DNA of 64,000 bases from JACORV01 sp041484135. Its GTDB lineage: Bacteria; Gemmatimonadota; Gemmatimonadetes; Gemmatimonadales; JACORV01. Position numbers and translations under genes: made by a program. The DNA lies in NCBI GenBank assembly GCA_041484135.1, contig JBGPHD010000001.1, positions 4,163 through 68,162 on the forward strand, read 5' to 3'. The first letter of the stretch is position 1; each line of letters begins with the position of its first letter. This document shows positions 26,057-33,030 of this stretch, in pieces. A model generated the notes under the pieces. The model did not search any database, was not told where the DNA came from, and saw only the letters and a program-made list of their open reading frames with translations.

Positions 26057-26498
26057 TCCGGGAGATCAGCTCCTCGTCCTGGCGCCGGTGCCCCAGCTCC
26101 GCCTCGGTGTGGGTCCAGCGCAGGATCCCCGCCTTGTCGATCAGGAAATAGGCCCGCTTCGAGAAGAACTTGTCCAGGAGCAGCGTGTCGTAGCTCCGGC
26201 AGACGTCGCGCTTGAAATCCGAGAGCAGATCGATCGACATCCGTTCCTTCGCCTTGAACTCCCGGAGCGAGGGGACGGCGTCCACGCTGATCGGTAGCAC
26301 CCGCGTCCCCAGCGCCTCGAACTCCGCGTAGTCGGCCGAGAACGAGCACAGCTCGGCCGTGCACGTGCTGGTGAACGCGAGCGGGAAGAACGCCAGCAGC
26401 ACGGTCGAATCGCCGCGGAACAGGGAGAGCGTGACGTCGGACCCGGAGGTCGAGGGGAGGGTGAAATCGGGCGCGGGCTGGCCGATGATCGGAGGCAC
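26043..26498 (-). CDS. Peroxiredoxin (AhpC/TSA, BCP-like)
   Basis: A 151-residue thiol peroxidase that reduces hydrogen peroxide and organic peroxides. The active-site loop is FFPLAFTSTCTAELC: peroxidatic Cys46 in the Pro-x3-Thr-x2-Cys pattern, with a second Cys51 placed as in BCP/PrxQ enzymes, which form an intramolecular disulphide. No signal peptide, so cytoplasmic. The GTG at 26498 has AAGGA seven bases upstream, and a promoter lies 40 bases further (26538-26566). Its 3' end overlaps the convergent receptor gene by 14 bases. It sits just downstream of the complex I-like cluster but with its own promoter. Confidence 0.92.
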   Translation of the reverse strand: MPPIIGQPAPDFTLPSTSGSDVTLSLFRGDSTVLLAFFPLAFTSTCTAELCSFSADYAEFEALGTRVLPISVDAVPSLREFKAKERMSIDLLSDFKRDVCRSYDTLLLDKFFSKRAYFLIDKAGILRWTHTEAELGHRRQDEELISRIKAL

Positions 26499-26537
26499 GA
26501 GCCGGTCCTTTCGAGCGACGCGTTGAGGGTGTCCGAT

Positions 26538-26566
26538 AAGGTACTGGGGCCCGGACAGGACACCAA
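26538..26566 (-). promoter_or_regulatory. Sigma70-like promoter of the peroxiredoxin gene
   Basis: Minus strand: -35 TTGGTG (26566-26561), 17-base spacer, -10 TACCTT (26543-26538). The predicted leader is about 33 bases and contains AAGGA before the GTG. This promoter separates the peroxiredoxin from the NuoN-like gene that ends at 26571. Confidence 0.5.
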
Positions 26567-26570
26567 GCGG

Positions 26571-27974
26571 CTAGAGGATGAGGCGTGCGAGCGCCGCCGC
26601 GCCGCGATCGAGCGGGCCGTGGGCGAGACCGGCGAGCACGAGCAGCAGGGCGAGCAGCCAGGCCACCGCCAACGCCCCGCGGCCGGGCCTCGGCGCCGCC
26701 ACGGAGACCGGGCGCCCGACGCCGAGCACGCTCAGGATCTCCCGGAGCAGGAGCAGCGCGAGCAAGGCGCCGGCAGCTGCGCCGGCGAGCGCCATCACCA
26801 CCCACCCCTCGCGCCAAGGCGCGAGGAAGAGCTGCCGGCGCACCACGAAGCCCGCGGTCCCCGGGAGCGCGATGAGAGCGGCGAGCCCCACGAGGTAGGG
26901 CCCGGCCGCGGCCGGTCCGGGTGCGGGTCCGCCGGCGTCGGGCGCCGGAAGGTCCGGCCCCTCGTTTCCCACGCCGATGAGGGTCAGCAAGACGGCCGAC
27001 TGGGCCGCCGCGACCACCAGGACCGCCGCCAGCGCCGCCGACCCGGCCGAGAGGCCCGGCACGACGAGCGCCGTCACCACCAGTCCCGCCTGCACCACCG
27101 ACACGTACGACAGGAGGCAGCGCGCGTCGCGGCGCGGCGTAAGGCAGGCCACGCCGAATCCCAGCGCCGCGGCCGCCGCCGCGGACAGCAGCAGCGCGAG
27201 CGGCGCGCCTGACGGCGCGAACGCCAGCACCAGCCGCACCAGCACCGCGCCGACCCCCGCCCACAGCGCCGACGCCGCGAACAGCGCGACGAGCGGCGAG
27301 GGGTCCCGCATCAGCCACGGGCACCAAGCATAGAAGGGCGCCGCCCCCCAGCGGACCAGGAGCCCCGCCAGCACCAGCGTCGCGCCCGCGAGCGCCGCCG
27401 GCTGCGCGGCATCGGCCGTGAGCGCGGCGGTGATGTCGGCGAGACGGGTGGCCCCGGTGGCGCCCGTGAGCAGCGCGAGCCCCAGCGCGCCCAGCGCCGT
27501 GGGCGCGAGACTGGTCCGCAGCAGCCGTCCCCAGCCCCGGTGGCCGTTCGCCAGGCTGCCCAGGCCGGCGAGGACCACCATCGCGGCCGAGCTGATCTCC
27601 AGGGCGAGGAAGAGGCCGAGCGTGTCGGCGAGGCTGGCGGCGGCGACGAGGCCGAGCGCCGCGACCACCAGGAAGAAGCCGTCCTCCGCCAAGGGCTGCG
27701 GGCGCGCCGCCCGCCCGCCCACCAGCGAGGCGAGCACCAGTCCCGCGAGGACGACCACCTTCACCGCCTGCGAGAAGGCGTCCACGCGGTAGGCCGTGTA
27801 GAGGAACTCGTCCGCCACGCCGAGCGTGGCCAGCGCGGCGGCGAGCGCCGCCATGCCGCCCGCGGCCGTGACGATCAGCGGCGCGCGGCGGCCCTGGCCC
27901 GGCATCATGGCGAAGAGCGCGAGCGCGGTAAGGGCGAGGACGAGCTCGGGAGCGAGCGCCACGAGGCGGCTCAC
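26571..27974 (-). CDS. nuoN: NuoN-like complex I membrane subunit, divergent
   Basis: A 467-residue antiporter-like membrane protein of about 14 helices, matching NADH-quinone oxidoreductase subunit N in length and start (LAPELVLALTALALF). The TM5 Glu is kept (Glu126 in LFLALEISS). However, the TM7 Lys position is Arg208 (LLVRWGAAPFYAW, with Tyr for the usual His), the next helix reads AASALWAG where NuoN normally has Lys, and the TM12 Lys region reads GFVVRRQLF. So the proton-path charges are altered or missing. It is the last gene of an A-H-J-K-N set, overlapping nuoK by four bases (GTGA). Its role without L, M and the redox arm is unclear. Confidence 0.82.
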   Translation of the reverse strand: MSRLVALAPELVLALTALALFAMMPGQGRRAPLIVTAAGGMAALAAALATLGVADEFLYTAYRVDAFSQAVKVVVLAGLVLASLVGGRAARPQPLAEDGFFLVVAALGLVAAASLADTLGLFLALEISSAAMVVLAGLGSLANGHRGWGRLLRTSLAPTALGALGLALLTGATGATRLADITAALTADAAQPAALAGATLVLAGLLVRWGAAPFYAWCPWLMRDPSPLVALFAASALWAGVGAVLVRLVLAFAPSGAPLALLLSAAAAAALGFGVACLTPRRDARCLLSYVSVVQAGLVVTALVVPGLSAGSAALAAVLVVAAAQSAVLLTLIGVGNEGPDLPAPDAGGPAPGPAAAGPYLVGLAALIALPGTAGFVVRRQLFLAPWREGWVVMALAGAAAGALLALLLLREILSVLGVGRPVSVAAPRPGRGALAVAWLLALLLVLAGLAHGPLDRGAAALARLIL

Positions 27975-28267
27975 CGTGGCACCGCTCCGCCGCCACCTTC
28001 GCCCCGGCCCGCGGCGCCCGCGAGATGCGCGCCGATCACCAGCACGCCGGCCGCCATGGCCGCGCCGACCAGCACGGCCGCCACGACCTGACCCAGCGCG
28101 CTGCGGGACCCCGACAGCGTGGTGAGGGCCGCCACCGCGAGGACGGCCGAGGCCATCATGAGCTCGAACGCGAGGAGCGCGCCGAGCACGGTGCGCCGCC
28201 CGATGAACGCGCCGAGCCCGAGGGAGAACAGCGCGGCGGCGACGATGAGCGTGGTGGTCAGCGTCAT
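27971..28267 (-). CDS. nuoK: NuoK-like complex I membrane subunit, divergent
   Basis: A 98-residue, three-helix membrane protein of NuoK size. FELMMASAVLA matches the NuoK motif containing the first key Glu (Glu35 here). The second key Glu, in the usual AAxEAAIGLA, is gone: this protein has GAAMAAGVLV (about 68-77). The central ALGQVV matches the family's Gly-Gln motif. Loss of one of the two channel glutamates suggests impaired or changed proton transfer. The ATG at 28267 overlaps the NuoJ-like stop (ATGA); the stop overlaps the NuoN-like start. Confidence 0.8.
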   Translation of the reverse strand: MTLTTTLIVAAALFSLGLGAFIGRRTVLGALLAFELMMASAVLAVAALTTLSGSRSALGQVVAAVLVGAAMAAGVLVIGAHLAGAAGRGEGGGGAVPR

Positions 28268-28776
28268 GTCACGCGGTCCGCGTCGCCGCGCGGCCGGCCG
28301 GCGGCCCGCGCGAGCACCAGCGCGCCGATCCCGCTGACGGCGAGGAGCACGCCGAGGAGCTCGAACGCCGCGACCCCGTCGGTGAGCAGGCTCCAGCCTA
28401 ACCACGATGCCGCCACTTCCCTCGCGCCTCCGGCGGCCGGCCACGGCGTGCGCACGATGACCGTCACCAGGGCCCCGAACGCGATCAGGCTCACGAGGGC
28501 GGCGGCCGCCAGGCGGTACGGGCGCGGCGGGCGCGGGGCGATGGGCGCGAGCTTCGCGGCCGCCAGCAGAACCGCGGGAAGCACGGCCGAGAGCAGCAGC
28601 ACGATGAGGATCGCGAGGAAGTCGTCGCCGAGGGCCAGGCAGACCCCCGCCACCCCGAGCATCGAGAGCGCGAAGCCCGCGATGGCCGGCGCGGCGCCAC
28701 GCGCGACCGCCACGACCACGGCGCCGAGGATCGCCAGCGTCGCGGCCGCGCCGAAGACGAAGCCGGCCCAGTTCAC
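28264..28776 (-). CDS. nuoJ: NuoJ-like complex I membrane subunit, divergent
   Basis: A 170-residue membrane protein with five predicted helices, the topology and approximate length of NuoJ. Where NuoJ normally has a Tyr-x-Gly-Ala motif in helix 3 (VYVGAIMVLFLF-type), this protein reads FLAILIVLLLSAVLPAVLL, with no Tyr or paired Gly; Asp51-Asp52 precede it. I base the assignment mainly on topology and on its place between H-like and K-like genes. GTG at 28776 overlaps the H-like stop (GTGA). The C-terminal tail is basic and short. Confidence 0.7.
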   Translation of the reverse strand: MNWAGFVFGAAATLAILGAVVVAVARGAAPAIAGFALSMLGVAGVCLALGDDFLAILIVLLLSAVLPAVLLAAAKLAPIAPRPPRPYRLAAAALVSLIAFGALVTVIVRTPWPAAGGAREVAASWLGWSLLTDGVAAFELLGVLLAVSGIGALVLARAAGRPRGDADRVT

Positions 28777-29471
28777 TGCGGGCGCCCCACCACCACGAGT
28801 GTGCCGACGAGATTGAGCAGCGCGACCGGCGCGAGCGCGCGCCACGCCAGCGCGCGGCGCCGCTCGTCCGTCAGGCGCCCGATCCGCCGGGCCACGATGA
28901 GCACCACGGCCATCAGCGCCACCGTCTTCCCGAGGAGCCACACCGGACCCGGCAGCCCGGGCCCGGCGTAGCCCGCGAGGAAGAGCGTGCTCCCGACCGC
29001 GCACCCCGTGAAGAGATGCAGGCCCTCGGCGAAGCGCCGCACGCCCGAGGCGCCCCCCGGCGGCCGCACCCCGTGGCTCCCCACCGCGGCGAGCGCGACG
29101 ACGAACACCAGGGCGGCGACCGGCTGCAGGAGGGCGAACGGCAGTGTGTTCCGCTGGGCGAGCACGATGTTCCGGAGATCGAGGGTCTGCGCGGTCAGGG
29201 CCACCGCCGCCAGGGCGAGCAGCATCGCGACCCCGCACCCCGACCACGACACCGCGGCGCGCAGCCGCGCGGCCACCGCCTGCCAATCGTCACCGGTGGT
29301 CCCCGTGACCGCGAGGGTGAGCGCGATACCGGCGTAGCCCGCGAGGAGGATGAAGAGCCCGTACGGCAGCGCCGCCAGCGGCTCCGCGGCCGTGAAGGGC
29401 ACCAGCGTCGCCAGGATCAGGGCCGCCGCCGCGAGGCCCACGCCTTCGGCGAGATCGTCGCTCGAGGTCAT
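28773..29471 (-). CDS. nuoH: NuoH-like complex I membrane subunit, N-terminally shortened and divergent
   Basis: A 232-residue membrane protein, about 100 residues shorter than NuoH. LDLRNIVLAQ (98-107) and LAPVALLNL (213-221) align with NuoH helices, and helix order fits. The first NuoH helix and the quinone-site segment carrying ERKxxAxxQ and ADxxK-type motifs are absent. The normally Glu-rich loop (AExNRAPFDLxExExE in canonical proteins) is replaced by AAVGSHGVRPPGGASGVRR (128-146), with no acidic residue. Quinone binding of the usual kind is therefore unlikely. ATG at 29471 lies 13 bases after the NuoA-like stop. An unrelated membrane protein is possible but the gene order argues for NuoH. 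Confidence 0.68.
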   Translation of the reverse strand: MTSSDDLAEGVGLAAAALILATLVPFTAAEPLAALPYGLFILLAGYAGIALTLAVTGTTGDDWQAVAARLRAAVSWSGCGVAMLLALAAVALTAQTLDLRNIVLAQRNTLPFALLQPVAALVFVVALAAVGSHGVRPPGGASGVRRFAEGLHLFTGCAVGSTLFLAGYAGPGLPGPVWLLGKTVALMAVVLIVARRIGRLTDERRRALAWRALAPVALLNLVGTLVVVGRPQ

Positions 29472-29484
29472 GGAGCTTCGCGGG

Positions 29485-29820
29485 TCAAAGGGCCCGGATC
29501 CGGATCGCGTACCCCACCGGCGCGGCCGCGACCACGACGAACACGACCAGGTACACGACGGCCTGCCAGGAGTGGAAGAAGCGGAACACGATGCCGGCGG
29601 GAAGGAGGAAGATCAGCGCCGACGACACCGCCACGGCGACGAGCAGCGCCATGACGTCGCGCCACGGACTGAACCGCGTCGCGTCCTCCGGCGCTCCCGC
29701 GGCCTTGCCCGCGCCGGCGCGCGTGCCCCGCAGCAGGGCCACGGCCACCACCCCCGCCACGAAGCCGGCGCCAAGGAGGACCAGAAGGAAGCGGTACTGG
29801 AGGATCGTCGCGGCGTCCAT
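29485..29820 (-). CDS. NuoA-like complex I membrane subunit, divergent
   Basis: A 111-residue, three-helix membrane protein. RFSPWRDVMALLVAVA (49-64) and the spacing of helices 2 and 3 resemble NuoA, whose helix 2 begins RFSVRFYLVAMLF. The NuoA signatures YECG, FDVE and YPWA are all missing: the corresponding places read APEDATRF, AVSSA and LPAG. The ATG at 29820 begins 5 bases after the 3' end of tRNA-Ala on the same strand, with no ribosome site, so it may be translated from a tRNA-processed transcript. I call it NuoA-like with moderate confidence, largely because H-, J-, K- and N-like genes follow in canonical order. Confidence 0.58.
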   Translation of the reverse strand: MDAATILQYRFLLVLLGAGFVAGVVAVALLRGTRAGAGKAAGAPEDATRFSPWRDVMALLVAVAVSSALIFLLPAGIVFRFFHSWQAVVYLVVFVVVAAAPVGYAIRIRAL

Positions 29821-29825
29821 GAGGA

Positions 29826-29898
29826 TGGAGCGGAAGGGATTCGAACCCTCGACCCCCTGGTTGCAAACCAGGTGCTCTCCCAACTGAGCTACCGCCCC
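29826..29898 (-). tRNA. tRNA-Ala (anticodon TGC)
   Basis: A 73-base cloverleaf. Acceptor stem GGGGCGG pairs with CCGCTCC, including the G3-T70 wobble that identifies tRNA-Ala. The D arm is GCTC/GAGC, the anticodon arm CCTGG-TTTGCAA-CCAGG with anticodon TGC, and the T arm GAGGG-TTCGAAT-CCCTT. The discriminator base is A. CCA is not encoded and must be added. It reads GCA/GCG/GCT-family Ala codons. The NuoA-like gene starts 5 bases beyond its 3' end. Confidence 0.97.
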
Positions 29899-29912
29899 GG
29901 ACCGGCGGGCGG

Positions 29913-29942
29913 AATCTAGCGGCGCCGCGATCACCCGGGCAA
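29913..29942 (-). promoter_or_regulatory. Promoter of tRNA-Ala
   Basis: Minus strand: -35 TTGCCC (29942-29937), 18-base spacer, -10 TAGATT (29918-29913). The tRNA 5' end lies 14 bases downstream of the -10, leaving a short 5' leader for RNase P. It probably also drives the complex I-like genes. Confidence 0.5.
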
Positions 29943-29962
29943 TCGGCCGGGTGCCAACGCCG

Positions 29963-31831
29963 TCAGTCGAGCTGGGCCAGGATCCGCGCCTCGAGCTCCG
30001 CGAGCTCGATGGGCTTGGTCAGGACGCGGCCCGCTTCGATCTCCGAGGCCCCGAGCGCGGCGAGCTGGGCCACGTCACCGGAGAGGAAGAGGACCCGCCG
30101 GGCCAGTGACGGCCGCCGGAGCTGCATCTCCCGATAGAGGGTGATGCCGTCCATCGTCGGCATGCGCAGATCGGTCAGCACCAGGTCCGGCTCTTCCTCG
30201 GCCAGGGCATCGAGCGCGGCGTGGCCGTCGCCGGCTTCCCGCACCACCGCGCCGCGCCGCGTGAGGAACTTGGCGATCGGCTTGCGGACCGTCGGCTCGT
30301 CGTCCACCAGCAGGATGCTCAGCCCCTCGAGCCCGCGCCCCGAGCCTGGGGGCCGCGGCGCCCGGTCCGCCGCCTGCCCGGTGGCGGGGACCAGGGGGAG
30401 CCAGAGCGCGAAGGTCGCGCCCGGCTCGGTGGAGGCGCGATACTCGGCCTCGCCCCTCGACTCCCGGAGGATCACGCGGGAGGTGTAGAGCCCGAGTCCG
30501 GCGCGGCCGTCGGGTTGCGTGGAGAAGAAGGGACGGAAGAGCTGGTCGCGGATCGAGTCCGGCACGCCCGGACCGTTGTCGGTCACCACCGCGGTCGCCC
30601 GCCCGTCCTCCACCAGCGTCCGGAGGACGATGGTGCGCGGCGGCCCGCGGCGCATCACCGCCTGGTGGGCGTTCCCCAGCATGTTGACGAACGCCTGCTC
30701 CAGCTTCTGCTCGACCCCGATCACCGGCAGCTTCCCCGGCACCAGCTCGACGCGCCCCAGCACGCCGTCCGCCTTGAACTGGAACCAGACCAGGTCCCAC
30801 GCGTCCCGCGCGACCTCGTTGAGATCGACCGGACGCGACGGCCCCGTGCCCGGCCGCGTGAAGCGGATGATCCCCTGCAGCAGGTGCCCCGCGCGATGAG
30901 CCTCGCCCATCATGCTCTCGAGGTCGGTGCGGACCGCGCCCGGCAACCCCGCATCGGCGAGACGCGTCTCCGCGAGGGCGACGATCGCCATCAGCGGATT
31001 GTTGACCTCGTGCGCCACTCCCGCGATCAGCTCGCCGGCCGCGGCCAGCCGCCCCTGCCGTTCCGCCCGGTCGCGGAGCACCGAGGTCATCTGGTTGAAA
31101 TGCCCCACCACCTCCCCGATCTCGTCCTGCGCGGGCGCGGCCACCGCGACCGAGAGCTGGCCGCGCTCCACGTCCTCGAGGCCCTGCCGGAGCGCGTTCA
31201 TCGGCCCCGTCACCCGCTGCCCGATCAGCACCAGGGCGCTGAACGCGAGGGTCAGGGTCACGATGAGCCAGATGACGAAGGTGAGGAGCACTTCATGGCT
31301 GGTGGCCTGGAGCGTGCCGCTGACCTCGAGCACGTCGTCGAGCCCGCGGACGAGGGCGTCCGCGAAGACGGCGTCGAACCGGCCCATCAGGCTGTCCGCG
31401 CCCGCGAGCAGGCGCGCGGCCTCGGCCCGGTCACCCGCCTCGGCGAGGGACGCGATCTCGTCGAAGGTGACGATGAGCCGCGCCGCGAGGTCCTCGGCGC
31501 GCGCGATGGGGACACGCACGCCGCGCGGGACGTCCGCCAGCGGCAGGTCCCCCACCAGCCGGTCGCGGTTCGTGAGCGACGCCCGGAGCCGCGCCGCCGC
31601 CGCCGCGTCCCCCGACGCCACCACCCGTGTCGCCGACGTGTAGGCGCTCGTGAGCCAGCGGTCGTCCTCCGCCAGCCGGCCGTACAGCCGCCCCAGCGAG
31701 GACGTCGCCGCGCTCAACTGGCCGATCTTGGGGAGGATCTTGAACCAACCGTAGAAGCCGGCCCCGGAGACGCTGAGCAGGATCAGCGCGAACATGATCC
31801 ACGCCAGCGTGCGGAGACGGAGCGCCCTCAC
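29963..31831 (-). CDS. Hybrid sensor histidine kinase with C-terminal receiver
   Basis: A 622-residue membrane kinase. Membrane segment 1 (about 10-30), a helical periplasmic domain (about 31-180), membrane segment 2 (about 182-204), HAMP (about 205-255), dimerisation domain with His274 (AHEVNNPLMAIV), ATPase domain with GLGLYTSRVILRE, and a receiver domain (about 500-620) with DDE, phospho-acceptor in VLTDLRMPTMDG and Lys in LTKPIEL. No separate output regulator or HPt is next to it, so the output is unknown. GTG at 31831 overlaps the upstream ligand-binding gene stop (GTGA), suggesting that the binding protein presents its ligand to this kinase. Confidence 0.92.
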   Translation of the reverse strand: MRALRLRTLAWIMFALILLSVSGAGFYGWFKILPKIGQLSAATSSLGRLYGRLAEDDRWLTSAYTSATRVVASGDAAAAARLRASLTNRDRLVGDLPLADVPRGVRVPIARAEDLAARLIVTFDEIASLAEAGDRAEAARLLAGADSLMGRFDAVFADALVRGLDDVLEVSGTLQATSHEVLLTFVIWLIVTLTLAFSALVLIGQRVTGPMNALRQGLEDVERGQLSVAVAAPAQDEIGEVVGHFNQMTSVLRDRAERQGRLAAAGELIAGVAHEVNNPLMAIVALAETRLADAGLPGAVRTDLESMMGEAHRAGHLLQGIIRFTRPGTGPSRPVDLNEVARDAWDLVWFQFKADGVLGRVELVPGKLPVIGVEQKLEQAFVNMLGNAHQAVMRRGPPRTIVLRTLVEDGRATAVVTDNGPGVPDSIRDQLFRPFFSTQPDGRAGLGLYTSRVILRESRGEAEYRASTEPGATFALWLPLVPATGQAADRAPRPPGSGRGLEGLSILLVDDEPTVRKPIAKFLTRRGAVVREAGDGHAALDALAEEEPDLVLTDLRMPTMDGITLYREMQLRRPSLARRVLFLSGDVAQLAALGASEIEAGRVLTKPIELAELEARILAQLD

Positions 31832-32979
31832 GGAGCGGTCGAGTCCACCGGGACCAGACTGTTCCCGCGCACCACGCCCATCACCAGCCGCGGCGGGCCT
31901 GCCCCGTCCCCGAGACCGATCTCGCCCGTCACGCCGCGGAAGCGCGGTCGGGACCGGCCGAGCGTCATGAGGTACGCGCGCACCGCCGCCGGATCGTCCC
32001 CGACCTCGCGCACCGCCGCCGCGACGAGGTTGACCGCGTCGTACACCAGCGCGTCCGGCGATGTCGCCTCGCGCTGCAAACGTCCGGTCAGCGCGCCCCC
32101 GAAGCGCTGGCTGGCGCTGTCACGGGCTGTCGCGAGCCAGAAGGTCGCGGCGTAGAGACGGCCCGCGGCCCAGGGGCCCGCGTCACGGGAAAGATCGGGC
32201 AGATTCACGGCGCCGTCACCCACCACCATGCGCGCGCCCGGGGCGCGCTGCGCCAGGCGCAACGCGATCCGGACCGCAGCCACCGTCCGGCCGGCGACGA
32301 TGACGACGTCGGGGACCTCATGCCGTACGGCGATGTCCACCAGCGGCTCGAGGTTGCTGCTGAGATCGTACCGCTGGTCGCGTAGGACCCGCACGCCGCT
32401 CCCTAGGGCCGCGAGGATGCCGTCGCGGAGGCCGACCCCATACTCATCGCTCACGTAGAACAGCACGACCGACCGCGCCCGCAGCGAGTCCCTCACGAAG
32501 CGCGCGATGAACGCCCCCTCGACCGAATCGTTCGGGGGCATCGCGAACGTCCATTGGCCCGCCCGCGCCAGGAGCCGGCTGGTGCCGTTCGGCACGATCT
32601 GCACTACGTGCGCGTCGTTGTAGACCGGCGCGGCGGCGAGGCTGCCGCGGCTCCCGCCGTGGCCGATCACCGCCACCAGCGGCCCCGCGGCGACGAGCCG
32701 CTGGGCGCGCTGGATCTCCACGTCGGCCGGCTCGGCCGCCACCGGGATCGTGTCCTGGACCAGCTGGAGGACGCGGCCGCGGAGGCCGCCGGCGCTGTTG
32801 ATCTCATCCGCCGCGAGATATGCCGCGGCGATGTTCCGCCCCGTGAACGCGACGCCGATCTTGATCGGCGTGCGGGACGCCCGGCAGCCGGCGGCAAGCA
32901 AGACCGCGCCGGCCAGACACGCGAGCGCTGTGCGGGACACCCCGGTCGGACGACGGGAGACGTGGTGGACTCTCTGCAA
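31828..32979 (-). CDS. LivK-type periplasmic ligand-binding lipoprotein
   Basis: A 383-residue substrate-binding protein of the type I periplasmic (leucine/ABC branched-chain) fold. Signal peptide with lipobox LLAAGC, then IKIGVAFTGRNIAAAYLAADEINSAGG (family start, quoted in part as IKIGVAFTG), VAVIGHGGS and VVLFYVSDEYGVGL. No ABC transporter genes are nearby; instead it is fused translationally to a hybrid sensor kinase, so it likely serves as a signal receptor like TorT-type proteins. I prefer the TTG at 32979, which has GGAGG four bases upstream, over a GTG at 32940. The ligand is unknown, perhaps an amino acid or small acid. Confidence 0.85.
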   Translation of the reverse strand: MQRVHHVSRRPTGVSRTALACLAGAVLLAAGCRASRTPIKIGVAFTGRNIAAAYLAADEINSAGGLRGRVLQLVQDTIPVAAEPADVEIQRAQRLVAAGPLVAVIGHGGSRGSLAAAPVYNDAHVVQIVPNGTSRLLARAGQWTFAMPPNDSVEGAFIARFVRDSLRARSVVLFYVSDEYGVGLRDGILAALGSGVRVLRDQRYDLSSNLEPLVDIAVRHEVPDVVIVAGRTVAAVRIALRLAQRAPGARMVVGDGAVNLPDLSRDAGPWAAGRLYAATFWLATARDSASQRFGGALTGRLQREATSPDALVYDAVNLVAAAVREVGDDPAAVRAYLMTLGRSRPRFRGVTGEIGLGDGAGPPRLVMGVVRGNSLVPVDSTAP

Positions 32980-32986
32980 GGAACCT

Positions 32987-33002
32987 CCACCATCCCTGGT
33001 GG
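32987..33002 (-). promoter_or_regulatory. Small hairpin next to the ribosome site of the ligand-binding gene
   Basis: CCACCA-GGGA-TGGTGG (minus strand) forms a 6-bp stem with a GNRA-type loop. Its 3' arm shares two bases with the Shine-Dalgarno GGAGG (32988-32984), so folding would partly mask it. Functional relevance is a guess. Confidence 0.3.
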
Positions 33003-33030
33003 CGGGTAGACGGCGCCCCAATCTACGTCG

